From Bradyrhizobium arachidis (GTDB lineage Bacteria; Pseudomonadota; Alphaproteobacteria; Rhizobiales; Xanthobacteraceae): a stretch of 64,000 nt of DNA. The first letter of the stretch is position 1, and each line of letters opens with the position of its first letter. The notes beneath the pieces are model-generated. The model saw nothing but the letters and a program-made list of their open reading frames with translations, did no database searches and was not told the origin of the DNA. This document shows positions 44,701-54,819 of this stretch, one piece after another. The DNA lies in the NCBI RefSeq assembly GCF_015291705.1, contig NZ_CP030050.1, positions 1,612,001-1,676,000 on the forward strand, in the 5' to 3' direction. Both the position numbers and the translations under genes were made by a program.

Positions 44701-44818
44701 GGCGGTCTATGTCGCGATCGCGTCCGATCATCGTGCCGATGCGAGCTCCGGCCGCGCGAAGATCGCTGCCGATCTCGACCTCACCGGCGCTGCTGATGCC
44801 CAGATGGCCAAGCAATGA
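41714..44818 (+). CDS. RND-family efflux permease, NolG-like
   Basis: The 1034-residue protein starts MAFTELFIKRPVLSVVVSCL (ATG at 41714; an ATG at 41672 adds 14 unlikely residues). It has the RND pattern: segment 1, a large periplasmic loop, segments 2-6 with GLVVDDAIVVVENIHRH (Asp-Asp proton site, about residue 395), then the second half with a matching loop and segments 7-12 (LVGLISKHGILMVEFANEL, about 920). The closest class is HAE-1, which includes NolG of the rhizobial nolFGHI locus, implied in Nod-factor-related export, but nolF or another fusion protein is missing upstream. The gene lies in symbiosis-type DNA. Confidence 0.85.
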   Translation: MAFTELFIKRPVLSVVVSCLILLIGVRAATVLPIRQYPKLSNTVVNITTSYPGASADTIQGFITTPLEQAVASAEGVDYVISSSVLGTSTIQVYIKLNFDPNEALTEVLSKVNSVKYLIPKESNDPVVTKSTGQATAVMYIAFSSEELAASAISDYLSRVVQPAMSTVDGVAAADILGGQSFAMRLWLDTAKMAGHGVSPAEVSAALAANNFQAAAGQTKGYFTISDVTANTDLRSVDDFKRMIVKSNDGGFVRIADIAIVELAAQTTDTSVAMNGEHAVFIGVRASPQGNPLNIARGVRALFPEMERNLPPSMKMNVAYDSTKFIQSSLDEVEKTLIQAVVIVVAVIFLFLASLRSVIIPVVTIPLSLVGVCSMMLALGFSFNLLTFLAMVLAIGLVVDDAIVVVENIHRHLEEGAPPLEAAIRGAHEIVGPVVSMTITLAAVYAPIGFLGGLTGALFREFAFTLAGAVIVSGVIALTLSPMMCSVFLMRAEGGRFATFVNRGFSTMTRWYGRKLDRSLDYRPITGLFALTMLGLVGFLYVNTSKELAPEEDQGIVFALTKAPRYANIDYLDYYGTKLEHALQKFPETDLSFVLNGVGGQQSGMAGMLLKAWDERKRSSILLKSLLQAELSKIEGINAFAFSLPPLPGGSDGLPVQMVINSTFDFQSVYEQMSKLKEAAQKSGLFMVSDSDLEFNRPVVRIKVDRSKANELGITMQTIGNALATLLGGNYVNRFNLQGRSYEVIPQVPREERLAPQAIGSYYVKTAGGSMLPLSTVVSIETATDPNALTHYNQLNCATFQAVPMPGVTIGQAVDFLEAEAKKLPAGFSHDFLADARQYVHEGNQLAIAFAFALIIIFLVLAAQFESLRDPLIILISVPMAIVGALIPPFFGWATMNIYTQIGLLTLVGLISKHGILMVEFANELQLKERLNRRSAIEMAARVRLRPILMTTAAMVTGFIPLMTATGAGAASRFSIGLVLVAGMSVGTLFTLFVLPAVYVAIASDHRADASSGRAKIAADLDLTGAADAQMAKQ

Positions 44819-45227
44819 CGATAAAATCAATCCAGGTTCGCTCAGTGTGGTACGCGAAGGGGCCCGCGATCGCTTCACGTTACCTTACAAATCGAGATCT
44901 TCACGCCCCGTTGGCTTTGCGAGGTTTGTAGGCTTTGCGACAAAGCCACAGTGAGCGTTGAGCCTCCGGTTGTCGCAGATCAGCAAAAACTGTCACCCTC
45001 TTATGGCCAGCTTAACCGGGAAGGAACAACCGACACACCCTATCCACGGGCTCGACGATCACCGTCCGCTTGCCTAGTGAGGTGGTCTACTAATTTTGTG
45101 ACGGCATTGCATTTGCAAGGATAAAGAATGCCAGCTTGAGGCCATCATTGTCGATAGCGCCGCCTGCAGGCGACGCACGCAGGATGAGGGGCGTCGCGCT
45201 CGCGACCCCGTTCTCTCAGGAGCGCCC
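44819..45227. other. Gap without supported gene
   Basis: About 410 bases. Nothing recognisable was seen; no strong terminator after the pump gene. Confidence 0.4.
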
Positions 45228-46362
45228 GTGATCCTGCCTGCTAATTGGTCTGCCGGCCTGCTTGGGATCCGGCTCGCATTTTTTGTGGCCGGATTCGGCC
45301 TCGCGGCCTGGGCGCCTTTGGAGCCCCTCGCCAAGGATCGGCTCGCGGTCGGTGACCGCATGCTTGGTTTTCTGTTGCTCTGTCTCGGAACGGGATCCGT
45401 TATCGCGATGCTTTTGACCGGCGTATTGAATGCGCGGTACGGCAGCAAGCCCATTATCCTTGGGGGTGGACTTGGACTCGCGATCTTATTGCCGTGCCTT
45501 GGAATTGCCAACACACCTGTCAGGCTCGGTGCTACGCTGTTTGCTTTCGGCGTTTCACTGGGCTCGATCGATGTAGCCATGAACATTCACGCGATTGAAT
45601 TGGAGCGCGTCACGGGCCGTCCATTGATGTCTGGCTTCCACGCCCAGTACAGCATTGGGGAATTCACCGGCTCTGCCGCCGTGACCTCGCTCCTGTCGCT
45701 GCAGCTTGGCCCGCTTTTTTCGACGTTGGTCTGTTCGGCGCTGATGACGATCGCGATTGTATCGGCCTGGCCGGGGTTGCTCGCGGGGGGGCGGGGCAGC
45801 AGGGGCCATCGTTTGTTTTGCCCAATCGCAGTGTGTTGCTAATAGCTGTGCTCGCGGCTATCACTTTCCTTGTCGAAGTTTCAATGCTCGATTGGAGCGC
45901 TTTGCTTCTCGTTGAACGAGATCTTCTCGCGGAAGCGCATGGGGGCATTGGTTGTATGCTCTTCTCAATCGCAATGGCCGCAGGGCGTCTCGGTGGAGAT
46001 GCCGTGGTGGCGCGAATCGGTGACCGTGCCATATTGTTGGGACTCTGCCGATCGTAACAGGATTCTTGGCTGTGGTGGCCGCGCCCGTTGCGTTAATTGC
46101 TATGGCGGGGTTCCTGCTCATTGGATTGGGCATTTCTAATGTTGTACCTGTACTTTGTCGACGCGCCGGCAAACAGAAAATAATGCCGCCAGCCGTTGCG
46201 ATCGCGGTTGTCACGACAGCCGGCTACGCGGGTATACTCGTTGGACCCGCCGGCATTGGGCTCGTCGCACACATGTTTGGCTTGCGCGTGGCGTTTGGGA
46301 TATTGGGCGCGCTCATGTCCATCGTTACGCTGTCAGCGAGGATGATGACAGACCATCGCTAA
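45228..46362 (+). pseudogene. MFS transporter gene broken by two frameshifts
   Basis: Three consecutive frames together make one MFS permease of about 380 residues. Part 1, 45228 to about 45785, is LLGIRLAFFVAGFGLAAW through AMNIHAIELERVTGRPL. Part 2, about 45790-46040, is PNRSVLLIAVLAAITFLVEV. Part 3, about 46040-46362, is GFLAVVAAPVALIAMAGFLL through LVAHMFGLRVAFGI. The first break falls in a run of seven G (45785-45791); the second is near 46040. It resembles YbjJ-type MFS proteins in that part 1 has the SIDVAMN motif. Probably non-functional, unless the shifts are sequencing errors. Confidence 0.75.
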
Positions 46363-46650
46363 GGCCTTGGCCGAGAGGAAAGGGACACCAGTAAGCTTCC
46401 GACTAATGACCGTCCAGCGGTCGGCACTTAGCGGCTTTGAGACGATGAGCTCTCGACTTCATGGTAGCAGGTCTCGATCATGGCCATGCTGCGTCGTAGC
46501 TATGATACATCGCGTCACTTGGGTTCTTGGCGTCCGACCGAGCCCGGTGACAATGAACGCTTGTCAACTGCGAAGCAAAGTTGGAGGACGTGAGCGGCAA
46601 GTGCGCTCGGCTGGACATTCACCGCGGATTGATGCCTAGGATTGGGCCCG
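46363..46650. other. Short gap between convergent genes
   Basis: No gene is supported; the broken MFS gene and nolK converge here. No clear hairpin terminator was found by eye. Confidence 0.3.
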
Positions 46651-47628
46651 TTATCCCGGAACAGGCAGATCACTTTGGTACCGTTCATCGCCGTCGGCGC
46701 GATACGCCCGGTACGCCAGCTGAATGCCGTCCTCAAGCGAGGTCGTGGCGCGCCAGCCGAGCCTGGACAGCCGCCCGACGTCGAGCAGCTTGCGCGGTGT
46801 GCCGTCAGGGCGCGACGTGTCGAATCTGATCTCACCGCGAAAACCGATGGCGGCCGCAACCATGAGTGCTAACTCGGCGATGCTGATGTCCTCGCCGGTA
46901 CCGATATTGACCAATTCCGGCGAGGAATAGGTCTTCATCAGATGGATGCAAGCGTCGGCGAGATCGTCAACGTAGAGAAATTCGCGGCGCGGCGTGCCGG
47001 TGCCCCAGACCACAACGCTCTTCGAGCCCGCGAGCTTTGCCTCGTGGAAGCGGCGGACCAGGGCGGCAACCACGTGGCTGTACTCGGGATGATAATTGTC
47101 GCCGGGACCGTAGAGATTGGTCGGCATCACGCTTATGAAGTCCCTGCCATACTGGCTGCGATAGGCCTCCACCATCTTGATGCCCGCGATCTTGGCGATC
47201 GCATAGGGCTCGTTGGTCGGCTCCAGCGGGCCTGTCAGCACGGAATCCTCGCCTAGCGGCTGCGGCGCCAGCTTCGGGTAGATGCAGGACGAGCCCAGAA
47301 ACATCAGCTTCTCGGCACCGTTCTGGTGCGCGGCATGGATCACGTTGGCCGCGATCGCAATGTTGTCGTAGATGAATTCGGCGCGCAGCGTGTTGTTGGC
47401 GACGATGCCACCGACCTTTGCGGCGGCAAGAAAGATCACCTGCGGCCGCACGCGCGCGAACCAGTCGAACACGGCGGCCTGATTGCAGAGGTCGACCTCG
47501 CGGCGATCCACCGTGACGAGCTTGACGTCCTCCCGTTCGAGCCGGCGCACCAGCGCGGCTCCGACCATGCCGCGATGGCCGGCGACGTAGACGCTTTTAT
47601 CTTTCAGCTCAAACGCTGTGCTTGCCAC
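46651..47628 (-). CDS. nolK: GDP-L-fucose synthase (GDP-4-keto-6-deoxymannose 3,5-epimerase/4-reductase)
   Basis: The 325-residue protein is an extended short-chain dehydrogenase: [17 protein letters not shown] (NADP-binding GxxGxxG, about residue 14), [13 protein letters not shown] (about 66), [16 protein letters not shown] (catalytic Ser, about 110) and [13 protein letters not shown] (YxxxK, about 138). I choose the GTG at 47626-47628 ([13 protein letters not shown]), which overlaps the end of noeL by 20 bases; the longer frame to 47745 lies on noeL in another frame. With NoeL it makes GDP-L-fucose for the fucosyl group that NodZ puts on Nod factors. Confidence 0.88.
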   Translation of the reverse strand: MASTAFELKDKSVYVAGHRGMVGAALVRRLEREDVKLVTVDRREVDLCNQAAVFDWFARVRPQVIFLAAAKVGGIVANNTLRAEFIYDNIAIAANVIHAAHQNGAEKLMFLGSSCIYPKLAPQPLGEDSVLTGPLEPTNEPYAIAKIAGIKMVEAYRSQYGRDFISVMPTNLYGPGDNYHPEYSHVVAALVRRFHEAKLAGSKSVVVWGTGTPRREFLYVDDLADACIHLMKTYSSPELVNIGTGEDISIAELALMVAAAIGFRGEIRFDTSRPDGTPRKLLDVGRLSRLGWRATTSLEDGIQLAYRAYRADGDERYQSDLPVPG

Positions 47629-48694
47629 GGCCGACGTCCCGTTTCGCGTCCGCCAGATCGCTCGCCACCATCTCCTCGACGAGTTCTGCAAGCGTCCGCT
47701 TCGGCTTCCAGCCGAGCACCTGGCGCGCCTTGCTGGCGTCGCCAACCAGGAGATCGACCTCGGTCGGGCGGAAATAGGTAGGATCGATTCTCACCACGGT
47801 CTTGCCGGTCGTCTCGTCGACGCCGGTCTCGTCGACACCCTGCCCGCGCCATGCGACGCGGCGGCCGACCTGCGCGAAGGCCAGCTGGACCATCTCGCGC
47901 ACCGAGCGCGTCTCGCCGGTGGCGAGCACGAAATCGCCAGGCTTGTCGGCCTGGAGGATCATGTGCATGCCTTCGACGTAATCCCTGGCATGGCCCCAGT
48001 CGCGCTTGGCTTCGAGATTGCCGAGATAGAGCGTGTCCTCGAGGCCGACTTCGATACGGGCGACGGCGCGGGTGATCTTGCGGGTGACGAACGTCTCGCC
48101 GCGGATCGGGCTCTCGTGGTTGAACAGGATGCCGTTGCTGGCGAACATGCCATAGGCTTCGCGGTAGTTCACCGTGATCCAGTAGCCGTAGAGCTTGGCG
48201 ACGCCATAAGGGGAGCGCGGATAGAACGGCGTGGTCTCCTTCTGCGGGATCTCCTGCACGAGGCCGTAGAGCTCGGAGGTCGAGGCCTGGTAGAACCGCG
48301 TCTGCTTCTCCATGCCGAGGATGCGGATCGCCTCCAGGAGGCGCAGCACGCCGATGGCGTCGGCATTGGCGGTATATTCCGGGCTCTCGAAGCTGACGGC
48401 GACGTGGCTCTGCGCGGCGAGATTGTAGATCTCGGTGGGGCGGATCTGCTGCATCAGGCGAATCAGATTGGTCGAATCCGTCATGTCGCCATAGTGCATC
48501 AGGAACGGCCCGTTGCCGACATGCGGGTCCTGGTAGAGGTGATCGACACGCGCGGTGTTGAACGAGGACGAGCGGCGCTTGATGCCGTGCACGATATAGC
48601 CAAGCGACAGCAGATATTCGGCGAGATAGGCGCCGTCCTGCCCGGTGACGCCCGTAATCAGCGCAACGCGCCGTTTTGACTCCTGAGCCGCCAT
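47609..48694 (-). CDS. noeL: GDP-mannose 4,6-dehydratase
   Basis: The 361-residue protein has [19 protein letters not shown] (NADP site, about residue 14), [15 protein letters not shown] (about 41), [11 protein letters not shown] (catalytic Thr/Ser-Glu, about 135) and [16 protein letters not shown] (YxxxK, about 160). It converts GDP-mannose to GDP-4-keto-6-deoxymannose. The start ATG at 48692-48694 has AGGGAAACT upstream. A housekeeping gmd would look the same; linkage to nolK, nodM and nodVW favours the symbiotic gene. No nodZ is seen upstream, where it is expected in soybean bradyrhizobia. Confidence 0.88.
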   Translation of the reverse strand: MAAQESKRRVALITGVTGQDGAYLAEYLLSLGYIVHGIKRRSSSFNTARVDHLYQDPHVGNGPFLMHYGDMTDSTNLIRLMQQIRPTEIYNLAAQSHVAVSFESPEYTANADAIGVLRLLEAIRILGMEKQTRFYQASTSELYGLVQEIPQKETTPFYPRSPYGVAKLYGYWITVNYREAYGMFASNGILFNHESPIRGETFVTRKITRAVARIEVGLEDTLYLGNLEAKRDWGHARDYVEGMHMILQADKPGDFVLATGETRSVREMVQLAFAQVGRRVAWRGQGVDETGVDETTGKTVVRIDPTYFRPTEVDLLVGDASKARQVLGWKPKRTLAELVEEMVASDLADAKRDVGRGKHSV

Positions 48695-49684
48695 AGTTTC
48701 CCTTAGTAGCGCCGCAAAGAAACACCATTGCGAAGCCGTTTCTCGAAAAATCTAGATGCGCACACGCGCTCCACCCGCAATTAAAAGAAAGCGATCGTTA
48801 GCTCAGTCATACACATCATGTAGGAATGCACACTATATACATTCATTTATATCTGGACTGAAGGATGCCAACACATTGAGCTTCAAAAATGAAGCCCAGT
48901 AACCCTAGCGACGCGATGTTCCTAAGCAGGCGAGATGGATGGCAAAACGCCCTTACGCGTGCTCGCGGCGCGTTTGCCCCTGGGCGACATTTGTAATGAG
49001 ATAGAAGCGGCGGTCTGTGCTCCTTATCTGTCCTCAGGAGCAAGTGTGCATTTCGTGCGGTCTCGTCATGGCGTGGGAGAGCGACGTCGCATTCGTCAAT
49101 GCATCTGTCGGAATGGCGGCACGCAAGTCAGAACACAGCCAAAACTTGCTCATAGAGCCGCAGTCTACAAAGCGCTTTTAACTTCCGAACAGAACACGCA
49201 ATCTTGGGTCGACTCATCAACCATGATCTGTGCCGTTGCTAATGTCCAGCTCGCGGCAGGCAGTGAGGGGCGAGGCGCGACAAAGTGAGAAAGAGTAGCA
49301 AACGTTGGTATAGATCGACGAACGTTTCGATATCGAGAGCTTACTTTCGTACAATGGAGCTTCGGCGCCAATACTTTAACCTGGCCGAGCGTAAGTTGCC
49401 TCGGTTCAAGTATGATAAGTCTCCTAAACCCGCGCTGGAAAAACGTATCCAGTAACGCGGAACAATTCAAGCTAGAGCTGCTGCGCCGTTTGTACTCGAT
49501 CGCCAGTTACAAGTGGAATGTAGCCGCGCGAAGCGATGATGGCTGAAAGAGATCTAACTCACGCTTGTGAATGCGGCGGCGGTACAGGCGGTCGCGAAAA
49601 CCGAACTCGACACCTGTTACCATCGGGTAAGCGAATTTCATGACCGGGTTCCTGACTCCTTAAACTTGGGCTGCATTGATCGAT
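48695..49684. other. Gene-poor gap between divergent noeL and nodM
   Basis: About 1 kb with no convincing frames. Both flanking genes need promoters here. I searched by eye for a nod box (spaced ATC-N9-GAT blocks) and found none. The region around 48790-48860 is AT-rich. Confidence 0.5.
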
Positions 49685-51511
49685 ATGTGTGGAATTGTTG
49701 GTATTTTGGGGCGTGGTCCGGTCGTTGGGCAGTTGCTGGCCTCGCTCAAGAGATTGGAATATCGGGGCTACGACTCCGCAGGCCTCGCGACTCTCGAAGG
49801 TCTCAATATCGAGCGCCGCCGCGCTGAAGGTAAGCTGAGAAACCTTGAGGAGCGGCTGCGCTATTATCCGCCGTCGGGTCACACGGGAATCGGTCATACC
49901 CGCTGGGCGACCCATGGAAAGCCGACCGAGAGCAATGCTCACCCGCATGCGACGGAAAATGTCGCGGTCGTTCATAACGGGATCATTGAGAATTTCCGCG
50001 AGTTGCGAGCCGAACTGGAGCGGAATGGAGCCCATTTTAATTCAGAGACAGACACAGAGGTGGTGGCGCATCTCGTCGAATCTTATCTCAAGAAGAGTTA
50101 CTCGCCGCAGGATGCGGTACAAGCGTCGCTGCCCCGGCTGCGTGGTGCCTTCGCGCTGGCGTTCCTGTTCAAGGCCCACGACGATCTTTTGATCTGCGCG
50201 CGTAGGGGGTCGCCCCTTGCGATCGGGCATGGTAACGGCGAAATGTATCTAGGATCGGATGCGATCGCGCTCGCGCCTTTGACCGACACCATCACCTATC
50301 TTGAAGACGGCGACTGGGCCGTGCTTACGCGCACGACGTACGTGATCTATAGCGTAGACGGATCTGTCGTCGAGCGGGAAACATCAAAGTCTGGCGTATC
50401 GTCCCTCCTTGTGGACAAAGCGAATTATCGCCACTTTATGGCCAAGGAAATTCACGAACAGCCGACAGTGGCCGGCAAGACATTGGCGCATTATCTCGAC
50501 ACGGCGGCCGAGCGCGTCGCCCTGCCGCTCACATTGCCATTCGACTTTAAATCCATTCAGCGCGTCTCAATTACGGCGTGCGGCACTGCAAGCTATGCCG
50601 GGCACATCGCCAAATACTGGTTCGAGCGGCTGGCGCGCTTGCCTGTCGAGATCGATGTAGCGTCCGAGTTCCGCTACAGGGAGGCGCCATTGCGCCGGGG
50701 CGATCTCGCGATCGTCATCTCGCAGTCGGGCGAAACCGCTGACACGTTAGCTGCGTTGCGATACGCCAAGGACCAGGGCGTGCACACGATATCTGTGGTC
50801 AATGTCCCGACGTCGACGATTGCGCGGGAGAGCGAATCCGTTCTGCCGACGCTGGCGGGGCCAGAAATCGGCGTCGCCTCCACCAAGGCATTCATCTGCC
50901 AGCTGATGGTATTGGCCGCGCTTGCCGTCGCAGCAGGCAAAGAGCGCGATAAACTGTCTGAGATCGAGGAAACGAAGCTTGTGCGTGCGCTTATCGAAGT
51001 GCCGCGGTTGATTGCTACGGCATTGTTGATTGAGCCGCAGATCGAGAAGCTCGCGCGTTATATCGCCGACACAAGGGACGTGCTCTATCTAGGTCGTGGC
51101 ACATCGGCCCCCCTGGCACTGGAGGGCGCACTCAAGCTGAAGGAAATTGCCTATATCCACTCAGAAGGTTATGCCGCCGGCGAGCTCAAGCACGGACCGA
51201 TCGCGCTGATAGATGAGGCAGTGCCTGTGGTGGTGATCGCGCCTTATGACGAGGTCTTCGAGAAGACCGTCTCGAATATGCAAGAAGTTGCGGCTCGGGG
51301 CGGCAAGATCATCCTGATGACCGATTCGAAGGGTGCTTTGGAAGCAACGGTGGACACACTCATGACCATTGTGCTGCCGGAGATGGTCGCAGGCTTTACG
51401 CCAATGGTCTATGCCATTCCGGTTCAGCTCTTGGCTTACCATACCGCGCTCGTAAGGGGCGCGGACGTGGACCAGCCGCGTAATCTAGCAAAATCGGTTA
51501 CTGTGGAATGA
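49685..51511 (+). CDS. nodM: Glutamine-fructose-6-phosphate aminotransferase (isomerizing)
   Basis: The 608-residue protein starts MCGIVGILG, taking the ATG at 49685 so that Cys2 is the N-terminal nucleophile after Met removal. The glutaminase domain has HTRWATHG (about residue 72) and VVHNGIIENF (about 97); the SIS domains have CGTASYAGHIAK (about 300), SQSGETADTLAAL (about 347), STKAFICQL (about 398) and HGPIALID (about 503). It makes glucosamine-6-phosphate for the chitin backbone of Nod factors. The housekeeping paralogue glmS is indistinguishable by motif; location in symbiosis-type DNA supports nodM. It has no strong ribosome-binding site. Confidence 0.87.
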   Translation: MCGIVGILGRGPVVGQLLASLKRLEYRGYDSAGLATLEGLNIERRRAEGKLRNLEERLRYYPPSGHTGIGHTRWATHGKPTESNAHPHATENVAVVHNGIIENFRELRAELERNGAHFNSETDTEVVAHLVESYLKKSYSPQDAVQASLPRLRGAFALAFLFKAHDDLLICARRGSPLAIGHGNGEMYLGSDAIALAPLTDTITYLEDGDWAVLTRTTYVIYSVDGSVVERETSKSGVSSLLVDKANYRHFMAKEIHEQPTVAGKTLAHYLDTAAERVALPLTLPFDFKSIQRVSITACGTASYAGHIAKYWFERLARLPVEIDVASEFRYREAPLRRGDLAIVISQSGETADTLAALRYAKDQGVHTISVVNVPTSTIARESESVLPTLAGPEIGVASTKAFICQLMVLAALAVAAGKERDKLSEIEETKLVRALIEVPRLIATALLIEPQIEKLARYIADTRDVLYLGRGTSAPLALEGALKLKEIAYIHSEGYAAGELKHGPIALIDEAVPVVVIAPYDEVFEKTVSNMQEVAARGGKIILMTDSKGALEATVDTLMTIVLPEMVAGFTPMVYAIPVQLLAYHTALVRGADVDQPRNLAKSVTVE

Positions 51512-52614
51512 GGCGGCAGTGTCATATTTGAGCGGCGAGGCCACTAATGGAGTGGGCGAGCTCAAGGAGAACGATCCCATTATCAACAGCTAAATCGTAG
51601 ACCGATCCAGCTCGATGAGCAGAGTCAGTCCTGCTTCCGTCATCATCGTTAACCGGCCAACGCCAATGGCGTGGACGTTACCATGCTGTCGTTCGAGCGG
51701 AACGGTCGATAACAAGTGGGAATTACGCACAATTGGGAGATCCAAGTCGGCTCTCGGTTATCCAGCCTGCTATCTGCTTTGCAGGGCCAAATCAGCCTGA
51801 AGCTCGGTGCACAAAAGTGACTCTCTAACTCATCCTCCCACCTTGCCGAAGCCGACGAGCAAGTCGGTGCACACGACAGCTTCGAGCCGCTCCGTCGCGG
51901 ATTGTTCACTGGCGGCGCATACGCGCAACAACCTACTTTTCCCGATTGCCATCCGCCCACATGTCGGGCACGTCGAGCATGCACTTCGACTCCCTGCGAC
52001 GATTGCTTAGGATTAGCAGTCCAGTTTGTCGCTTCGGCGCCTAGCAGCGGCTCACGCAATCCTGTTGGACCATACGCGTCACTGCGGCCCTCCCAGCTGC
52101 TACGTGTCATCAAATGGATTGTTAGAAACCGAACATTCTCGCGCTAGGTCGAGGGCCTATAATCAAGTGCAGGGGGCGTCGCACCGGAAAGACGCGGTGC
52201 TCCCGGCTTTAGCGGCAGGAGAGTACTACTATTCTATCCAGCGACGGCCGACCCGCTCATATAGCAGGATCAACCAGCCTTGCAGCGACGCGGGATTTAG
52301 CACGACTGGCAAATCCGGTTGGTGGGCAGCAATCGCATTGGGCTCCTACGGGGAGCCGCAGATCTGGTTGACCAGAAGAACCGCTCCTTATTCCGGGCAC
52401 GGGATTTGCTGTCCCGCTCCTCGACGGACTGCTCTCAACGCATGTCTGGGAGGGCGGCGCCTTAGGGCAGCTCTCCATTTGATCGTTTGAAGCCTCGCCC
52501 CGAGAGTACGAGTGTGTAGCCGAAAATCTCCGGGCGACAAGCTCAACAACGCAATCGTGGTGAGATGGCTTGCCGAGCTAGGTCTCCGCTCGCCACACTT
52601 CAAGGAGGAACGCG
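51512..52614. other. Gene-poor gap
   Basis: About 1.1 kb with only short frames on both strands and lower GC. No recognisable protein, repeat or nod box; it probably contains decayed DNA. Confidence 0.5.
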
Positions 52615-54579
52615 ATGAATGAACGAAATGTGGGCGAAGTCGATCTTCACAACCTACAGGTCTCGGATCCACTGATTGGGCAATGCCAGCAGCTGGTCAG
52701 GGAAGTGGCAATTCCCTACCAATGGGAGGTGCTAAACGATCGCAATCCCGAGGTGATACCGAGTCACGCGGTAGAGAACTTCCGCCTTGCTGCCGGGCGT
52801 GCGAGCGGCGAGTTTCATGGCACGGTTTTTCAGGACAGTGACGTCGCAAAATGGCTTGAGGCGGCTGCATGGTCGCTATGCCAGGCACCAAATCCAGAGC
52901 TGGAGAAAGCCGTCGACGAGCTGGTTGAATTGATTGCGGCTGCCCAAAGCGGCGACGGTTACCTCAACACTTATTTCATACTGAACGCGCCTCAGGAGCG
53001 CTGGACCAACTTAACGGAGTGCCATGAGCTTTATTGTGCTGGCCACTTGATTGAAGCGGGTGTCGCATTCTTTCAGGGGACTGGCAAACGGCGGTTGCTG
53101 GAGGTCGTTTGCAGGCTTGCTGACCACCTCTGCACAGTTTTCGGCCCAGAGTGCGATCAGTTGCACGGCTATGATGGCCATCCGGAAATCGAACTTGCGT
53201 TGGTACGCCTCTACGAAGCGACAAAAGAGCAGCGATATCTCACGCTGGCTAATTATTTCGTAGAGCAACGCGGCACGGAGCCACACTTCTACGACATTGA
53301 GTACGAGAAGCGCCAGCAATCCTGCGTGGCCAAATCCGATGCCGCGCCTTGGATGGTAAAAAACAAAGCGTATAGCCAAGCGCACTTGCCGCTTTCGGAG
53401 CAGCGGACCGCAACCGGTCATGCGGTTCGTTTTGTATACCTCATGACGGCAGTAGCTCATCTCGCGCGTCTGCGCCAGAACGAGCAGCAGCGCCAAACTT
53501 GCCTGCGGCTATGGCAAAACATGGTTCAGCGCCAGATCTATATTACCGGCGCCATCGGCTCGCAAGGCGCCGGCGAAGCGTTCAGCACCGATTACGATTT
53601 GCCAAATGATACGGCGTACGCGGAAAGTTGCGCGTCGATTGGCCTGATGATGTTCGCGCGCCGCATGTTGGAGATGGAACTGGACGGCCGCTATGCCGAC
53701 GTGATGGAGCGCGCGCTCTACAATACCGTTCTCGGCAGCATCGCGTTCGACGGGCGTCACTATTTCTATGTTAACCCGCTCGAAGTGCATCCCAAAACGC
53801 TGAGGTCTAATGGCATCTACAATCACGTCTCGCCGGTTCGACGACGATGGTTTGGCTGCGCGTGCTGCCCACCGAACATCGCGCGCCTTTTCACATCGAT
53901 TGGTCACTACATCTACACGCCCAGCACCGACGCGCTCTATGTAAATCTCTACGTTGGTACTAGGGTGGCAATATCCGTCGACGGACATGCGCTGCGGTTG
54001 CTCATAAGCGGCAGCTATCCCTGGAGAGACCAGGTGGAAATCGCCGTCGAATCTGCGCCGCCAATTGCCCACACGCTCGCCCTGCGCCTGCCGGAATGGT
54101 GCAGCGCGCCGCAGGCGAGCGTGAACGGCGAGCCCGTGAATTGCGAGCCGCGCAAGGGCTATTTGCACATTCGCCGAACGTGGCGGCAGGGAGATCGCGT
54201 CAAACTATCGCTGCCAATGCAAGTGCGTCGCGTATACGGCCATCCACAACTTCGCAATTTGGCCGGCAAGGTGGCCATCCAGCGTGGGCCCTTAATTTAT
54301 TGTCTGGAGGAGGCCGACAACGGGACCGAGTTACACAACCTTTGGCTTAATGCAGACAGTCGGTTCTCACTTATCGAAGGAACTGGTCTCTTTAGTGGCA
54401 AGATCTTGCTGCAGGCCGACGGGACGCGGTTGCAACACACGCATTATGAAGAAGCGGCGCTTTATCACTACGACAAAGTGCCTGGACAGCTAGAACCGCA
54501 GCAGCTGACATTCATTCCGTTGTTCAGCTGGGCTAACCGCGGCGAAGGCGAAATGCGGATTTGGGTAAATGAGCGTTGA
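52615..54579 (+). CDS. Glycoside hydrolase family 127 (beta-L-arabinofuranosidase-like)
   Basis: The 654-residue protein starts at 52615 with AAGGAGG just upstream. It shows the GH127 layout: an (alpha/alpha)6 barrel with NFRLAAGRASGEFHG (about residue 55), GDGYLNTYF (about 113), TECHELYCAGHLIEA (about 133) and TGAIGSQGAGEAFSTDY (acid/base Glu, about 310). FGCACCPPNIARL (about 418) carries the Cys pair that binds zinc and acts as the nucleophile. It has no signal peptide, so it is probably cytoplasmic. It would release L-arabinofuranose from plant hydroxyproline-linked glycans, of interest inside a symbiosis locus. Confidence 0.9.
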   Translation: MNERNVGEVDLHNLQVSDPLIGQCQQLVREVAIPYQWEVLNDRNPEVIPSHAVENFRLAAGRASGEFHGTVFQDSDVAKWLEAAAWSLCQAPNPELEKAVDELVELIAAAQSGDGYLNTYFILNAPQERWTNLTECHELYCAGHLIEAGVAFFQGTGKRRLLEVVCRLADHLCTVFGPECDQLHGYDGHPEIELALVRLYEATKEQRYLTLANYFVEQRGTEPHFYDIEYEKRQQSCVAKSDAAPWMVKNKAYSQAHLPLSEQRTATGHAVRFVYLMTAVAHLARLRQNEQQRQTCLRLWQNMVQRQIYITGAIGSQGAGEAFSTDYDLPNDTAYAESCASIGLMMFARRMLEMELDGRYADVMERALYNTVLGSIAFDGRHYFYVNPLEVHPKTLRSNGIYNHVSPVRRRWFGCACCPPNIARLFTSIGHYIYTPSTDALYVNLYVGTRVAISVDGHALRLLISGSYPWRDQVEIAVESAPPIAHTLALRLPEWCSAPQASVNGEPVNCEPRKGYLHIRRTWRQGDRVKLSLPMQVRRVYGHPQLRNLAGKVAIQRGPLIYCLEEADNGTELHNLWLNADSRFSLIEGTGLFSGKILLQADGTRLQHTHYEEAALYHYDKVPGQLEPQQLTFIPLFSWANRGEGEMRIWVNER

Positions 54580-54728
54580 CGCCGAACGCCCGGTCGCGCT
54601 TCTACGAGCCGACGTTAGGCTACGTTTCTGGGCAGGCGATATCGTTGCTCAAATTCTGGAAATGGGCCAATCCGTTGAAGGCGGTCCGCGAGTTCCACTG
54701 GAACGTCGAAAAGAAAACCCGGATATGA
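54573..54728 (+). pseudogene. 3' remnant of an unrecognised gene
   Basis: A frame running from just before the GH127 stop gives RFYEPTLGYVSGQAISLLKF and WKWANPLKAVREFHWNVEK, ending KTRI-stop at 54728. It has clear coding character and no start, and reads as the C-terminus of a larger protein (possibly a radical-SAM-type enzyme, low certainty). Confidence 0.4.
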
Positions 54729-54819
54729 GACGGCGATCAACCAAATTCCTAATAAAGGAGCTTCCTCGGAGCTGTTCGCGACCTCTCATCAAAACCTGGC
54801 GAATGCCAACGGCACGAGC
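54729..54819. other. Short gap
   Basis: Non-coding sequence before an open frame of unknown status; an AATAAAGGAGCTTCC purine-rich patch lies near 54750. Confidence 0.2.

Noticed and set aside
48695..49684. nod box or nodZ in the noeL-nodM gap
   Set aside because: No spaced ATC/GAT nod-box blocks and no NodZ-like peptide could be found on either strand.
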